From: an uncultured Oscillospiraceae bacterium
GTDB taxonomy: Bacteria; Bacillota; Clostridia; Oscillospirales; Oscillospiraceae
Assembly: GCA_944385785.1 (NCBI GenBank)
Contig: CALWYO010000054.1
Coordinates: forward strand, 1-37,411
Reading direction: 5' to 3'
Length of the DNA: 37,411 nt
A program made the translations under genes and the position numbers. The notes under the pieces are model-generated. The model saw only the letters and a program-made list of their open reading frames with translations, did not search any database and had not been told where the DNA came from. Positions 1-8,113 of this stretch are shown here, one piece after another. Position 1 is the first letter of the stretch. Each line of letters begins with the position of its first letter.

Positions 1-809
1 TCCCAGGGGAGTATCTCACGTCTGAGAACGGCCTTTCGCGCCCGCCACATGCAGATAAGATCGACAATAAATATATTAAGGCCCATACCCCGTAAAATAA
101 CGCCGAAAGTACGGCGGATGCCCTGGATATATGAGAGCTTGCCGCCGCCGATCTTACGTACTCTCATGCCCAGCAGGAATTTGCCTGGGGTGGTGCCGAA
201 AATACTCAGCAGCAGAGGTTCGAAGATCAGGACTAACACCAGCATTACCAGGGTGTCCAGACAGTCATCAAGGAGACTGCTGTCAAACAGATTAACATCG
301 AAGGCGAAATATAAAAAAGAGCTCCAGATTATCGAAAATACGGCAAAATCAAACATCCTGGCAAAGTAGCGCCGCCAGGGGCCGGCAAAATACCAGCGGT
401 CGTTTTTAGGTATGCCGATGTCTGCGGAAGAGGACAACTGCAGCAGATAGGGCTGTGGATTTAGGGAGTCTATCTCTTCGTTATTGAGAAGAAGGCCCCT
501 GCATACTGCACAACGTATATCCGACGCATCTGAGTTGCCTGCTTGATTACGGAGGTGTGACGATATAATCTCCCTGAGAGAACTGCTGTTATTGAAAATA
601 TCCAGGATATTTTGGACGGATATCCCCAGCTCCCGCAACAGCCGGACCTTAAGGAGCGTGTCCAGGTCGTTATCGTCATAATTATTCCTGGAAGAATTGC
701 CTATAAGCGTGTCGTTATAATAACTGGGGGATAAAAAACCGCACTGTTCATAAAAGCGCACGTTTGCCGTACTCATGCCGGCTTTTTGGGCTAATTCTTC
801 TATAGTCAT
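1..809 (-). CDS. MerR-family HTH regulator fused to RDD membrane domain (partial, C-terminus outside window)
   Basis: Reading the minus strand from ATG at 809-807 gives 269 residues with no stop before the window edge. Residues 1-70 form a MerR winged-helix domain: the start MTIEELAQKAGMS, then VRFYEQCGFLSP, then a helix with LLRELGISVQNILDIF. A middle stretch (about 75-135) carries CAVCRGLLL, a CxxC pair. From about residue 140 it becomes an RDD-type membrane domain, with RRYFARMFD opening the first helix, a second hydrophobic helix near 180-205, and the family signature TPGKFLLGMRV near 208-218. An AGGAGG site lies 7-8 bases upstream. MerR proteins normally act as soluble effector-sensing activators and RDD domains are membrane modules of unclear or transport function, so a membrane-tethered regulator is the simplest reading. 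The domain calls are firm; the role is inference. Confidence 0.85.
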   Translation of the reverse strand, partial: MTIEELAQKAGMSTANVRFYEQCGFLSPSYYNDTLIGNSSRNNYDDNDLDTLLKVRLLRELGISVQNILDIFNNSSSLREIISSHLRNQAGNSDASDIRCAVCRGLLLNNEEIDSLNPQPYLLQLSSSADIGIPKNDRWYFAGPWRRYFARMFDFAVFSIIWSSFLYFAFDVNLFDSSLLDDCLDTLVMLVLVLIFEPLLLSIFGTTPGKFLLGMRVRKIGGGKLSYIQGIRRTFGVILRGMGLNIFIVDLICMWRARKAVLRREILPW

Positions 810-870
810 AAAAGCCTCCTTTTTTCTTCAGCGTAACTGGCAAAACGAGCAATATCCCACTGGAAGCATA

Positions 871-1161
871 CTATGAGAAATATGTACGGAAAATAATATA
901 ACCTGCGGCGCACACCTGGACAGCCAGTATGGCGGGTATGCCCAAGGTGAACTTCCTGTGACGTGTTTTATGGCGGAAAAACTTCATGCCGCAAAGAGCG
1001 CCTATGGAGCCGCCGAAAATGCTGCAGGCGATAAGCGTGCCCTCTGATATACGCCATAAACTGCGCCTTGCCCGCCGTTTATCGACACCAAAAAGTATAA
1101 ATGAGACCAAGTTAATGGACAGAAGGTAAATGAGCAATATAATAAGTGCTATTATGTTCAC
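871..1161 (-). CDS. DUF1294 family small membrane protein
   Basis: This 96-residue protein matches the DUF1294 pattern from end to end: an N-terminal hydrophobic helix, then NLVSFILFGVDKRRAR, RISEGTL, a Gly-rich GGSIGALCGMKFFRHKT segment and a last hydrophobic helix. The conserved DK(R)RA and FRHKT motifs are present. The function of the family is unknown. The start shown is GTG at 1161 with only a weak purine-rich stretch upstream, so the exact N-terminus is uncertain by a few residues. It lies 61 bases from the MerR-RDD start and 154 bases after the end of ypeB, behind the ypeB terminator and a possible promoter of its own. Confidence 0.8.
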   Translation of the reverse strand: MNIIALIILLIYLLSINLVSFILFGVDKRRARRSLWRISEGTLIACSIFGGSIGALCGMKFFRHKTRHRKFTLGIPAILAVQVCAAGYIIFRTYFS

Positions 1162-1190
1162 CTGCCAAAAAGTAAAAATGTTATAAGAAA

Positions 1191-1219
1191 ATTATAGCAT
1201 AATATGTCATACTACACAA
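1191..1219 (-). promoter_or_regulatory. Possible promoter for the DUF1294 gene
   Basis: On the minus strand a perfect TATAAT -10 element (1196-1191) lies 29 bases before the GTG start of the DUF1294 gene. The -35 candidate 17 bases upstream is TTGTGT (1219-1214), which matches the consensus only in TTG. Confidence 0.4.
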
Positions 1220-1246
1220 TAAATATTCGGAGACACCTTGTTATTA

Positions 1247-1285
1247 TATTAAAAACGGCTCCCGCTGTAATTTCAGGGGAGCCGT
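1247..1285 (-). terminator. Intrinsic terminator after ypeB
   Basis: On the minus strand, 31 bases past the ypeB stop, ACGGCTCCC (1285-1277) pairs with GGGAGCCGT (1263-1255) around a 13-base loop. A T-run follows directly (1255-1251). Confidence 0.85.
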
Positions 1286-1315
1286 CAAAAGCTATTTTCA
1301 CGCGTATTGTACAAA

Positions 1316-2683
1316 TTATATTGTGAGAGTTCCGTTTTCGCTCTCCAGGAGAAGGAGTATTTTTTCTTCTCCGCCGGTTTCGGCATTTATATAAATGAGA
1401 CATTTGCCACCGCTGTCGTCTTCACAGAGAAATTCGTGGCATAACACCTCATTTTTTCCACTGGTGGGTATTACGGCCACATTGTGAGAAATAATTTTGA
1501 CGCCGCAGCTTACAGCCTGTTTTGCCTGCTCTTCAGATATAAGGGACTCAGGGAGATCCCTGTTAGTATGGCACATTGCATACCCAAGGCTCTCAAAGCC
1601 GCGTACGGAGCCTGTATCCAGAGACACATAGACCTTTATAAGATCCGGATAATATATAATACCATCCTGTTCCCAGGCAAAATTAACCACAAGTTCCCCG
1701 GCCTCCTGGGACCAGTATGTGGAGCCCATATCTTTATAGCCGTGCTGCTTTAGAAATTGTTCCGCTATTTTTACGCCCTCCTCAGGCTTTATAATTGGTG
1801 TGCCGGGCATACGTGAAGTGCCGTAGTAGATCACCTGCCCGCCTTTCTGCGATACCTCAAAAGTCAGCGTTTCGCTTCCGCTTTCATGCGTAACAACAAA
1901 GACTGGGATCTCATCGCCTTCCCGCAGGTATTGGACTGTAAAATTACCTGTATCTGCGCCTATAAATTTACGGGCGATTTCCTCAGCTTCCGGCTCTGTT
2001 ATGTCCTCCATGCCGTCAAGATACAGCGGGACCGCGTTCTCTATATGTTCAGAGAAAGGACCGTCATAAATAAGCGTGGGAAGCTGCGGAAACTCCGACT
2101 CCATCTGTTTAAAACTACCGGCAAGGCCGTTATCCACAATCGAGTTCTCCTGGGAGCTTATCTGCGCCTCAGCCTCTTTAAGCTCAGCGATGCTGACATT
2201 TCCGGCTATCAGTCTGGCGTAAAGGCCGCTTAAGGTGTCCGATACCAGTGACGCGCTTTCAGACAGTGAGCAGAGAATTTCCCTTGTATCCTGACTGCAC
2301 TGATTACCGGCGGCGGAGCTTTTAGACAGGAAATATGCGTAATCTCCTGTTTTAGCGAGAAAAGCGGCAGTATGCTCAAGCTCAATATTCCCATAGGGCA
2401 GAGAGGAAAGGGCTGCGTCGGCGCTCATTGCGTTTGCGTATGCCTGAGCGCATACCGCGCTGAGCATGGCAGGAGAAGAGGCGTATTTGGCCTTTTTCAA
2501 TGTTATGTCAAGTTCCTCTACGGCTGTGGCCAGTTCTGAAAATGCGTGATTGTAGTTTACTGCAATTTTACGACGGTAGTTGGCCGCATTGGCGTTGCCC
2601 TGAATGATAAATCCGGATAATATAAGAAAGCCGGCTGAAATATAGGTTACTGCAAGAACAGCTGCTTTTTTTGAAATCTTCAT
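1316..2683 (-). CDS. ypeB: Germination protein YpeB-like
   Basis: The 455-residue protein starts with an uncleaved signal/anchor helix (about 8-28). A long helical region follows (about 35-230) with regular Ala/Leu spacing and LSSLPYGNIELEHTAAFLA, as in YpeB. The C-terminal half holds PepSY-type repeats, for example EAEEIARKFIG and GVKIAEQFLKQHGYKDM. In Bacillus, YpeB is needed for stability and placement of the cortex-lytic enzyme SleB in spores; that role is family knowledge. No sleB lies beside this copy, unlike the Bacillus sleB-ypeB pair. A GGGGGATC ribosome site precedes the ATG. The gene stands alone between the gltX terminator and its own terminator. Its presence suggests a spore former. 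Confidence 0.85.
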   Translation of the reverse strand: MKISKKAAVLAVTYISAGFLILSGFIIQGNANAANYRRKIAVNYNHAFSELATAVEELDITLKKAKYASSPAMLSAVCAQAYANAMSADAALSSLPYGNIELEHTAAFLAKTGDYAYFLSKSSAAGNQCSQDTREILCSLSESASLVSDTLSGLYARLIAGNVSIAELKEAEAQISSQENSIVDNGLAGSFKQMESEFPQLPTLIYDGPFSEHIENAVPLYLDGMEDITEPEAEEIARKFIGADTGNFTVQYLREGDEIPVFVVTHESGSETLTFEVSQKGGQVIYYGTSRMPGTPIIKPEEGVKIAEQFLKQHGYKDMGSTYWSQEAGELVVNFAWEQDGIIYYPDLIKVYVSLDTGSVRGFESLGYAMCHTNRDLPESLISEEQAKQAVSCGVKIISHNVAVIPTSGKNEVLCHEFLCEDDSGGKCLIYINAETGGEEKILLLLESENGTLTI

Positions 2684-2710
2684 ATTGATCCCCCGAATAG
2701 AGTTATAATG

Positions 2711-2749
2711 AAAATTGCCTCTTTGCCATTAGGATAAGGGCAAAGAGGC
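2711..2749 (-). terminator. Intrinsic terminator after gltX
   Basis: On the minus strand an 11-bp perfect stem (2749-2739 with 2727-2717) encloses an 11-base loop and runs into an AT-rich tail that includes TTTT. It separates gltX from ypeB. Confidence 0.8.
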
Positions 2750-2785
2750 ATAATATCCGAGGAAATACGTGTAAATATTATATTA

Positions 2786-4255
2786 TCAGCTTAATTTTTT
2801 AATTCCAGTTTCTATTCTGTTAAGAGTCTCCCTGCGGCCAAGTATGTGGCATATCTCCACGGCGCCTCCGGGAGTTACAGACATCCCTGCGGCGGCTATA
2901 CGCACGGGCCACATTAAAGTTGCGTTTTTAACTCCAAGCTGGCTTGCCAGGGAAATGAGACAGTCGTGAACTGATGACTGAGTCCATTCAGAGAGCTCTG
3001 AGAGAGCCTCCTTTGCCGCCTTTAACATGGTAAGAGATATTTCCTTATCAGTCTTTGACTTCTTGTTAATAAAAAGTTCTGAATCGTATTCGGGAAGCTC
3101 CTGGAAGAAACCAATTTTACCGGGGATATCCGTCAGCCGCTCAATACGTTGCTGCAAAAGTGCGGCTATAAGGGATGGATCTATCTCCTCTTTTTTAACT
3201 GTTTCCCTAATATAAGGGCGGGCGATAGAGGCAAACTTTTCTGAATCCATTGCCCTTATATACTCGGCATTGAAATATGTCAGCTTGTTTATGTCAAATA
3301 TGGCAGGAGATTTTGATATACCGGAGATATCAAAAATCTCCGAGAGTTCCTTGAGAGAGTATATCTCCCTCTCGCCGCCCGGCGACCATCCCAGTAGCGC
3401 CACATAATTTACCACAGCCTCTGTAAGATATCCCTGGGCGATAAGATCCTCATATGAGGGGTCCCCGTGGCGCTTTGACATTTTGTTATGGGCATCTCTC
3501 ATGACAGGTGGGCAGTGGACGTATATGGGCACGTCCCAGCCAAAAGATCTGTACAGCAGATTATATTTCGGAGCCGAGGACAGGTATTCTGTGCCCCGAA
3601 CCACGTGAGTTATGCCCATCAGATGGTCGTCAACCACGTTGGCAAAATTGTAAGTTGGAAGTCCGTCACGCTTGATAAGGACCTGATCGTCCAGATCCGC
3701 ATTGGGAACTGTGATGTCGCCATAGATGGAATCAGAAAATGTAGTAGAGCCGCTTTCAGGTATTTTCTGACGTATTACATATGGCTCGCCGGCAGCAGCC
3801 CTGGCGTCAGACTGCTCTTTTGACAAGATGCGACATGGGTCCTCAGACTTTTCATGAGTTGAGTCATCTTCGGCCTTTTCGCAGAAACACCGGTAGGCAT
3901 GTCCATTGTCCAACAGGTATTGAGCGTATTTGCTGTAAAGGTGCCTGCGCTCGGTTTGAATGTACGGACCGACAGGACCGCCAATGTCTGGACCTTCATC
4001 ATGGTTGAGTCCGCATTGTGCAAGGGTGCTGTATATTATTTCTACAGCTCCGTCTACCAGGCGGGACTGATCTGTGTCCTCTATTCTAAGGATGAAAGTG
4101 CCTCTGTTTTTTCTGGCAATAAGCCAGGCGTAAAGGGCAGTACGCAGGTTGCCTACGTGCATGTATCCTGTAGGGCTGGGTGCGAAACGCGTACGCACGT
4201 TGCCTTTTGGGATTCTGTCTTCCATCTCCTGGAACCAATTAGTATCGGGAGTCAT
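2786..4255 (-). CDS. gltX: Glutamyl-tRNA synthetase
   Basis: The 489-residue product is a class I aminoacyl-tRNA synthetase that charges tRNA-Glu (non-discriminating forms also charge tRNA-Gln). It shows RFAPSPTGYMHVGNLRTAL with the HIGH-like motif near residue 30, LRIEDTDQSR near 58, and the KMSKS-class motif as NKMSKRHGD near 258. The length matches bacterial GltX and the C-terminal anticodon-binding region is complete. A GGAGGT site sits just upstream of the ATG at 4255. The gene is transcribed alone from a promoter at 4314-4286 and ends at an intrinsic terminator. Without checking gatCAB elsewhere it cannot be said whether it is discriminating. Confidence 0.97.
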   Translation of the reverse strand: MTPDTNWFQEMEDRIPKGNVRTRFAPSPTGYMHVGNLRTALYAWLIARKNRGTFILRIEDTDQSRLVDGAVEIIYSTLAQCGLNHDEGPDIGGPVGPYIQTERRHLYSKYAQYLLDNGHAYRCFCEKAEDDSTHEKSEDPCRILSKEQSDARAAAGEPYVIRQKIPESGSTTFSDSIYGDITVPNADLDDQVLIKRDGLPTYNFANVVDDHLMGITHVVRGTEYLSSAPKYNLLYRSFGWDVPIYVHCPPVMRDAHNKMSKRHGDPSYEDLIAQGYLTEAVVNYVALLGWSPGGEREIYSLKELSEIFDISGISKSPAIFDINKLTYFNAEYIRAMDSEKFASIARPYIRETVKKEEIDPSLIAALLQQRIERLTDIPGKIGFFQELPEYDSELFINKKSKTDKEISLTMLKAAKEALSELSEWTQSSVHDCLISLASQLGVKNATLMWPVRIAAAGMSVTPGGAVEICHILGRRETLNRIETGIKKLS

Positions 4256-4285
4256 AATGTACCTCCATATAAATCTTCGTAATTA

Positions 4286-4314
4286 AATATATTCCATTTT
4301 GACATAAAATGCAA
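4286..4314 (-). promoter_or_regulatory. Promoter of gltX
   Basis: On the minus strand TTGCAT (4314-4309) and TATATT (4291-4286) are separated by exactly 17 bases. The start codon lies about 30 bases downstream. Confidence 0.65.
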
Positions 4315-4350
4315 TAGTACCTGGGAAAGTGCTCTGGGGACCCGTTTTTC

Positions 4351-4379
4351 TTGAAAATAACCGGTTAATGTAGTAATAT
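4351..4379 (+). promoter_or_regulatory. Promoter of the GNAT/cell-wall/tRNA-modification run
   Basis: TTGAAA (4351-4356), a 17-base spacer and TAATAT (4374-4379) lie 29 bases before the acetyltransferase start. This is the only strong sigma-A-like promoter I found ahead of the closely packed genes that follow. It diverges from the gltX promoter. Confidence 0.65.
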
Positions 4380-4408
4380 AAGGGAAATCATTCAGGTGGT
4401 GGTCCGAG

Positions 4409-4918
4409 ATGGAAATAGTTCGCCTTACAAGAGAGTATGTCAGAGCGGCGGCCAATGTCTTTGTAAGAAGCTGGAGAAGCGCATATAAGGGGATAGTTCC
4501 ACAGGACTACCTTGACAAACTTACGCCTGAAAAATGGGAGGAACGTCTTATTGAGGACATCTCCGGCGAAACAACGAATTTTATAGTTTTGGACGGTACG
4601 TCATGTGTGGGGATATCGAGTGCCGCTGCATCCAGAGATAAGGGTGATGACGGCTGCGGAGAGATCATAGCCATATATCTTTTACCTGAATATTCCGGAA
4701 AGGGAATTGGTGCCGCTCTTATAAAGTGGGATATGGAATACCTTGAGAGCGGAGGATATAATACAGCCTGCTTATGGGTATTGGAGAAGAACAATAGTGC
4801 AAGGCGCTTTTATGAGCGCCATGGCTTTATGCCGACTGCTCAGCACAAAGTTATCGATATTGGAGGAAAGCCGCTTGAGGCGATAAAATATATCGCACAG
4901 CTGAAGACGGGAACATGA
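4409..4918 (+). CDS. GNAT family N-acetyltransferase
   Basis: This 169-residue protein has the GCN5-related acetyltransferase fold. It has an N-terminal FVRSWRSAYKGIVP segment and the acetyl-CoA pyrophosphate-binding motif A (IYLLPEYSGKGIGAAL, Q/RxxGxG/A variant, about 91-106). Motif B follows as WVLEKNNSARRFYERHGF near 130-147. The opening segment resembles small-molecule or amine acetyltransferases of the RimI/YjaB style, but the acceptor cannot be told. It is first in a plus-strand run. Its stop overlaps the ATG of a tiny ORF (ATGA), and the FHA-SEDS gene starts 79 bases later, so co-transcription is likely. Confidence 0.88.
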   Translation: MEIVRLTREYVRAAANVFVRSWRSAYKGIVPQDYLDKLTPEKWEERLIEDISGETTNFIVLDGTSCVGISSAAASRDKGDDGCGEIIAIYLLPEYSGKGIGAALIKWDMEYLESGGYNTACLWVLEKNNSARRFYERHGFMPTAQHKVIDIGGKPLEAIKYIAQLKTGT

Positions 4919-4992
4919 TAAATATTTATCGGCTCGACGACTTACCATATGTTGAGCACTGTAGAGAGGAGGCACTGAAACGGAAAGCATAA
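4915..4992 (+). CDS. Possible 25-residue leader/coupling ORF
   Basis: ATG at 4915 overlaps the TGA of the acetyltransferase (ATGA) and opens a 25-codon frame that ends in TAA at 4990-4992, five bases before the GTG start of the FHA-SEDS gene. The peptide (MINIYRLDDLPYVEH...) is charged and unlike a membrane peptide. The GAGAGGAGG block inside it is too far (about 25 bases) to serve the next gene in the usual way. It may couple translation of the two flanking genes, be a remnant, or be chance. Confidence 0.3.
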   Translation: MINIYRLDDLPYVEHCREEALKRKA

Positions 4993-4997
4993 GGGAA

Positions 4998-6779
4998 GTG
5001 CTGAATGGCATATCCGATTTTATAACAGATATTTTCGCATCTGAGACTTTTTTGTCAGATGCTTCAAGATATATAACTTTTGCCACAAGGTTTATACTGC
5101 CCCTGCTTGCAGTTTTGATTTTGTGGCGCTGTACGCGGTCCCTGCTTGCTGGAAAGCATGAGCGGGAAGTTTGGGGCTATTTGAGCCTCCCAAATGGTGC
5201 AAAAATTGAACTGACAAATTGGGAGAATATAATAGGACGCGCGGCTTCATCGGATGTGGTTATGGAGTATCCTACGATATCCAGGAGCCATGCGGCGCTT
5301 ATAAGGAATGCACAGGGAGAATGGACTCTTTTCGATATAGGGTCAAAACTGGGTGTCATCCATAACGGCAAAGATGTGAAGAGCCCTGTGAGAGTACGCA
5401 CTGGAGATATAATTGAACTTGGCGGGGTGGAGCTGGTCTTTGTAAAAGCCTCCGCTGGTCAGGAGCGAGAGCAGGCCATGGGCAGAAGCAGACCTGGACG
5501 GGAGATTCGCCCTGGAACTACGCTGGTACTGCTTACGGAGTTTATACTCTTTCTCGGCTTGCAGTTGTGCACGTCTGCTGGAGACAATCTGGATATATCA
5601 GTACCCATTGTGTTTGCAGCCCTTATTATAATGATTTGGGTATGTTATATGATCACCAGGGCGTTGGACAGAGTGGGGTTTGAAATTGAGACGATTGCCT
5701 TTTTGCTGACGGCTATTGGTTTTGGCGTCTGCGCCAGCTCAGATCCGGACGCTCTTTTTAAGGAATTTTTTTGCCTTATAGCCGGCCTGCTGGGGTTTTG
5801 GATATTGGGGACATTTTTGAGAGACCTGGATAGGGCTATTAAGATGCGCTGGCCGATTGCGGCAGCTGGTCTTCTGCTTTTGGCTGTAAATCTGGTTACC
5901 GCAGAGAGTATATTTGGCGCCAGAAACTGGCTATCTATTGGAAGTATATCATTCCAACCTTCGGAATTCGTCAAAGTGTGCTTTGTATTTGCCGGTGCAG
6001 CTACGCTTGACAGGCTGTTTGCCAGGAGAAACCTGGTGTTGTTTGTTGCGTTTGCGGCAGTATGCGTGGGATGCCTTGCGATGATGAGCGACTTTGGAAC
6101 GGCGGCTGTGTTCTTTGCTGCGTATCTGGTAATAGCTTTTATGCGCTCGGGAAGTTTTGCAACGGTGTTGTTATCCGCTGCAGGGGCGGCGTTTGCAGTT
6201 TTTATAGTTATCACCGCGCGCCCATATATAGCCGACAGATTTTCCACGTGGGGTCACGCCTGGGATTTTCCAAACGACGGAGGATATCAGCAGACCAGGA
6301 CGATGGCTTCCGCCGCCTCAGGGGGATTGTTTGGCCTGGGAGCCGGAAAGGGATGGCTTAAAAACATATTTGCTGCGGATACAGATATGGTGTTCGGCTT
6401 TGTATGTGAGGAACTTGGCCTGATTATGGGTATTGTTACAATCTGCGGAATAGTTGCTTTGGCGCTTTTTGCCGTTAAGTCTGCAGGCAGTGCCAGAAGT
6501 TCTTTTTATGCGATAGCTTCCTGCGCCGCAGTGTCGATATTGCTCTTCCAGGTGATATTGAACGTGTTTGGCTCACTTGATATATTGCCCTTTACAGGAG
6601 TTACCTTTCCGTTTGTGTCAAAAGGCGGCTCCAGCTTGATAACTTGCTGGTGTCTCCTTGGATTTTTAAAAGCTGCAGATACAAGACAGAATGCAAGTTT
6701 TGCCATTAGACTTCCCAAGCAGCGCCAAAGGCCCACAAGGAGAGACGAGATCTCCAGAGAGGAGGCCGAAGAAGATTGA
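4998..6779 (+). CDS. FHA domain - SEDS (FtsW/RodA/SpoVE) peptidoglycan glycosyltransferase fusion
   Basis: The protein has 593 residues. An N-terminal transmembrane helix (about 28-48) is followed by an FHA phosphothreonine-binding domain (about 60-150). It keeps the key motifs: IGRAASSDVV, TISRSHAAL and the late HNG. From about 175 it is a multi-helix SEDS membrane protein with RNWLSIGSISFQPSEF, FGTAAVFFAAY, WGHAWDFPNDGGYQQT and DTDMVFGFVCEELGL, the conserved Asp/Glu-rich loop. SEDS proteins polymerise lipid II with a class B PBP, and such a PBP gene follows at once. The FHA domain implies control by a Ser/Thr kinase. The start is GTG with only AAGGGA close by, so a slightly different start is possible. 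The last codons overlap the next gene (TTGA). Confidence 0.93.
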   Translation: MLNGISDFITDIFASETFLSDASRYITFATRFILPLLAVLILWRCTRSLLAGKHEREVWGYLSLPNGAKIELTNWENIIGRAASSDVVMEYPTISRSHAALIRNAQGEWTLFDIGSKLGVIHNGKDVKSPVRVRTGDIIELGGVELVFVKASAGQEREQAMGRSRPGREIRPGTTLVLLTEFILFLGLQLCTSAGDNLDISVPIVFAALIIMIWVCYMITRALDRVGFEIETIAFLLTAIGFGVCASSDPDALFKEFFCLIAGLLGFWILGTFLRDLDRAIKMRWPIAAAGLLLLAVNLVTAESIFGARNWLSIGSISFQPSEFVKVCFVFAGAATLDRLFARRNLVLFVAFAAVCVGCLAMMSDFGTAAVFFAAYLVIAFMRSGSFATVLLSAAGAAFAVFIVITARPYIADRFSTWGHAWDFPNDGGYQQTRTMASAASGGLFGLGAGKGWLKNIFAADTDMVFGFVCEELGLIMGIVTICGIVALALFAVKSAGSARSSFYAIASCAAVSILLFQVILNVFGSLDILPFTGVTFPFVSKGGSSLITCWCLLGFLKAADTRQNASFAIRLPKQRQRPTRRDEISREEAEED

Positions 6780-8101
6780 AAAAGGTGAAAAGAAGGACGA
6801 TATCTGTCCTTGTGCTTATAGCGGTGATAGCGGCTGGACTTGGACTATATATTGTAAGATTTGCCATCCACGGCGACGATTGGGCAGGGTTTGTCTCTAA
6901 TGGAAACGCCTTTTCAGGAGGACGGCTCCAGGAGGGGCGGATTGTAGACAGAAACGGCGTAACTTTGCTTGACATCAGCGGCGGTTCGTATTCATATGCA
7001 GAGGATGAGACAGTCCGCAGAGCTACGCTCCATGCCGTGGGCGATAGAGACGGAAATATAGGGACAAGTGCGATTAAAATGTTTGCCTCAGAACTTTTAG
7101 GTTATAATCCTATTACGGGAATATATTCCTTTGACGGAGACGGGGGCACTCTGCAGCTGACGATAGACTCTGAGCTCAACGCAGTAGCCTATAACGCTTT
7201 GGCAGGTCGGAGCGGCACGGTAGCGGTAGCGGATTATACTACGGGCGAGATACTCTGTATGGTTTCAACTCCCAGCTTTGATCCTGAAAACCCGCCTGAA
7301 ATATCAGCTGACGATACGTCCGGCGTCTACCTGAACAGATTTCTGTCCTCCAGTTTTACTCCTGGATCGATATATAAACTGGTGACCCTGGCGGCTGCGA
7401 TTGAAAATATAAGCGATCTTTTTGAGCGCGATTTTAACTGCTCAGGCACCATGCAGGTAGGATCAGATAATATTGTCTGCACACGTGCCCATGGGGAAAT
7501 GAAAATTGAAGATGCGCTGGCGATGTCCTGTAACTGTGTATTTGCACAACTTGCATTGGAATTGGGATCTGCAACCATGGCGGAATACGCGGCTGAATAT
7601 GGGCTCACAGGTTCAGTATATGTGGATGGAATTGGTACGGCTGCCGGAAGGTACGATGAGGCGGCTGACGGATCTATAGATCTGGCCTGGTCAGGTGTTG
7701 GACAGTACAACGACCTGGTAAATCCGGCGGCTATGCTTAGATTTGTATCGGCCATTGCAAATTCAGGCAGAGCTGTGGAGCTGACACAGGTGGACTCATT
7801 TAGAATCTTTAATAATTCTGAGAGAGTTATGAGGAGTTCTACTGCTGAGAGAATATCTCAGATGATGGATTACTGCGTGTCATATACTTACGGAGAAGAA
7901 AATTTCCCAGGCCTCCAGCTTAGGGCAAAGTCTGGAACGGCAGAAGTGGGCGGGGGTAAAGACCCAAACGCCTGGTTTGTAGGTTTCCTGGACGATGAAG
8001 AGCACCCGTTGGCTTTTGTGGTTCTTATTGAAAACGGAGGATGGGGCAGTGCGGCGGCCGGTTCAGTGGCGAACCAGGTGCTGCAGGCCGCAGTAGATTG
8101 A
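6776..8101 (+). CDS. Class B penicillin-binding protein (PbpA/PBP2-like transpeptidase)
   Basis: The 441-residue protein has a single N-terminal anchor helix (about 8-27), a short dimerisation region starting at GRIVDRNGVTLL, and a transpeptidase domain. The catalytic motifs are intact: SxxK as SIYK (198-201) after TPG, SxN as SCN (251-253), and KSG plus Thr at 385-388. It cross-links stem peptides and is expected to work with the SEDS polymerase encoded just before it. The start is TTG overlapping the upstream TGA, with AGGAGG about 10 bases before it. It is short compared with elongasome PBP2 (about 600 or more), resembling the PbpA group found beside FHA-FtsW genes in clostridia and actinobacteria. 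Confidence 0.93.
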   Translation: MKKVKRRTISVLVLIAVIAAGLGLYIVRFAIHGDDWAGFVSNGNAFSGGRLQEGRIVDRNGVTLLDISGGSYSYAEDETVRRATLHAVGDRDGNIGTSAIKMFASELLGYNPITGIYSFDGDGGTLQLTIDSELNAVAYNALAGRSGTVAVADYTTGEILCMVSTPSFDPENPPEISADDTSGVYLNRFLSSSFTPGSIYKLVTLAAAIENISDLFERDFNCSGTMQVGSDNIVCTRAHGEMKIEDALAMSCNCVFAQLALELGSATMAEYAAEYGLTGSVYVDGIGTAAGRYDEAADGSIDLAWSGVGQYNDLVNPAAMLRFVSAIANSGRAVELTQVDSFRIFNNSERVMRSSTAERISQMMDYCVSYTYGEENFPGLQLRAKSGTAEVGGGKDPNAWFVGFLDDEEHPLAFVVLIENGGWGSAAAGSVANQVLQAAVD

Positions 8102-8113
8102 GGAGACTCAGAA

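Noticed and set aside
49..369. 106-codon plus-strand frame at the window start
   Set aside because: It lies opposite the RDD domain of the MerR fusion, which has clear motifs and runs open to the window edge.
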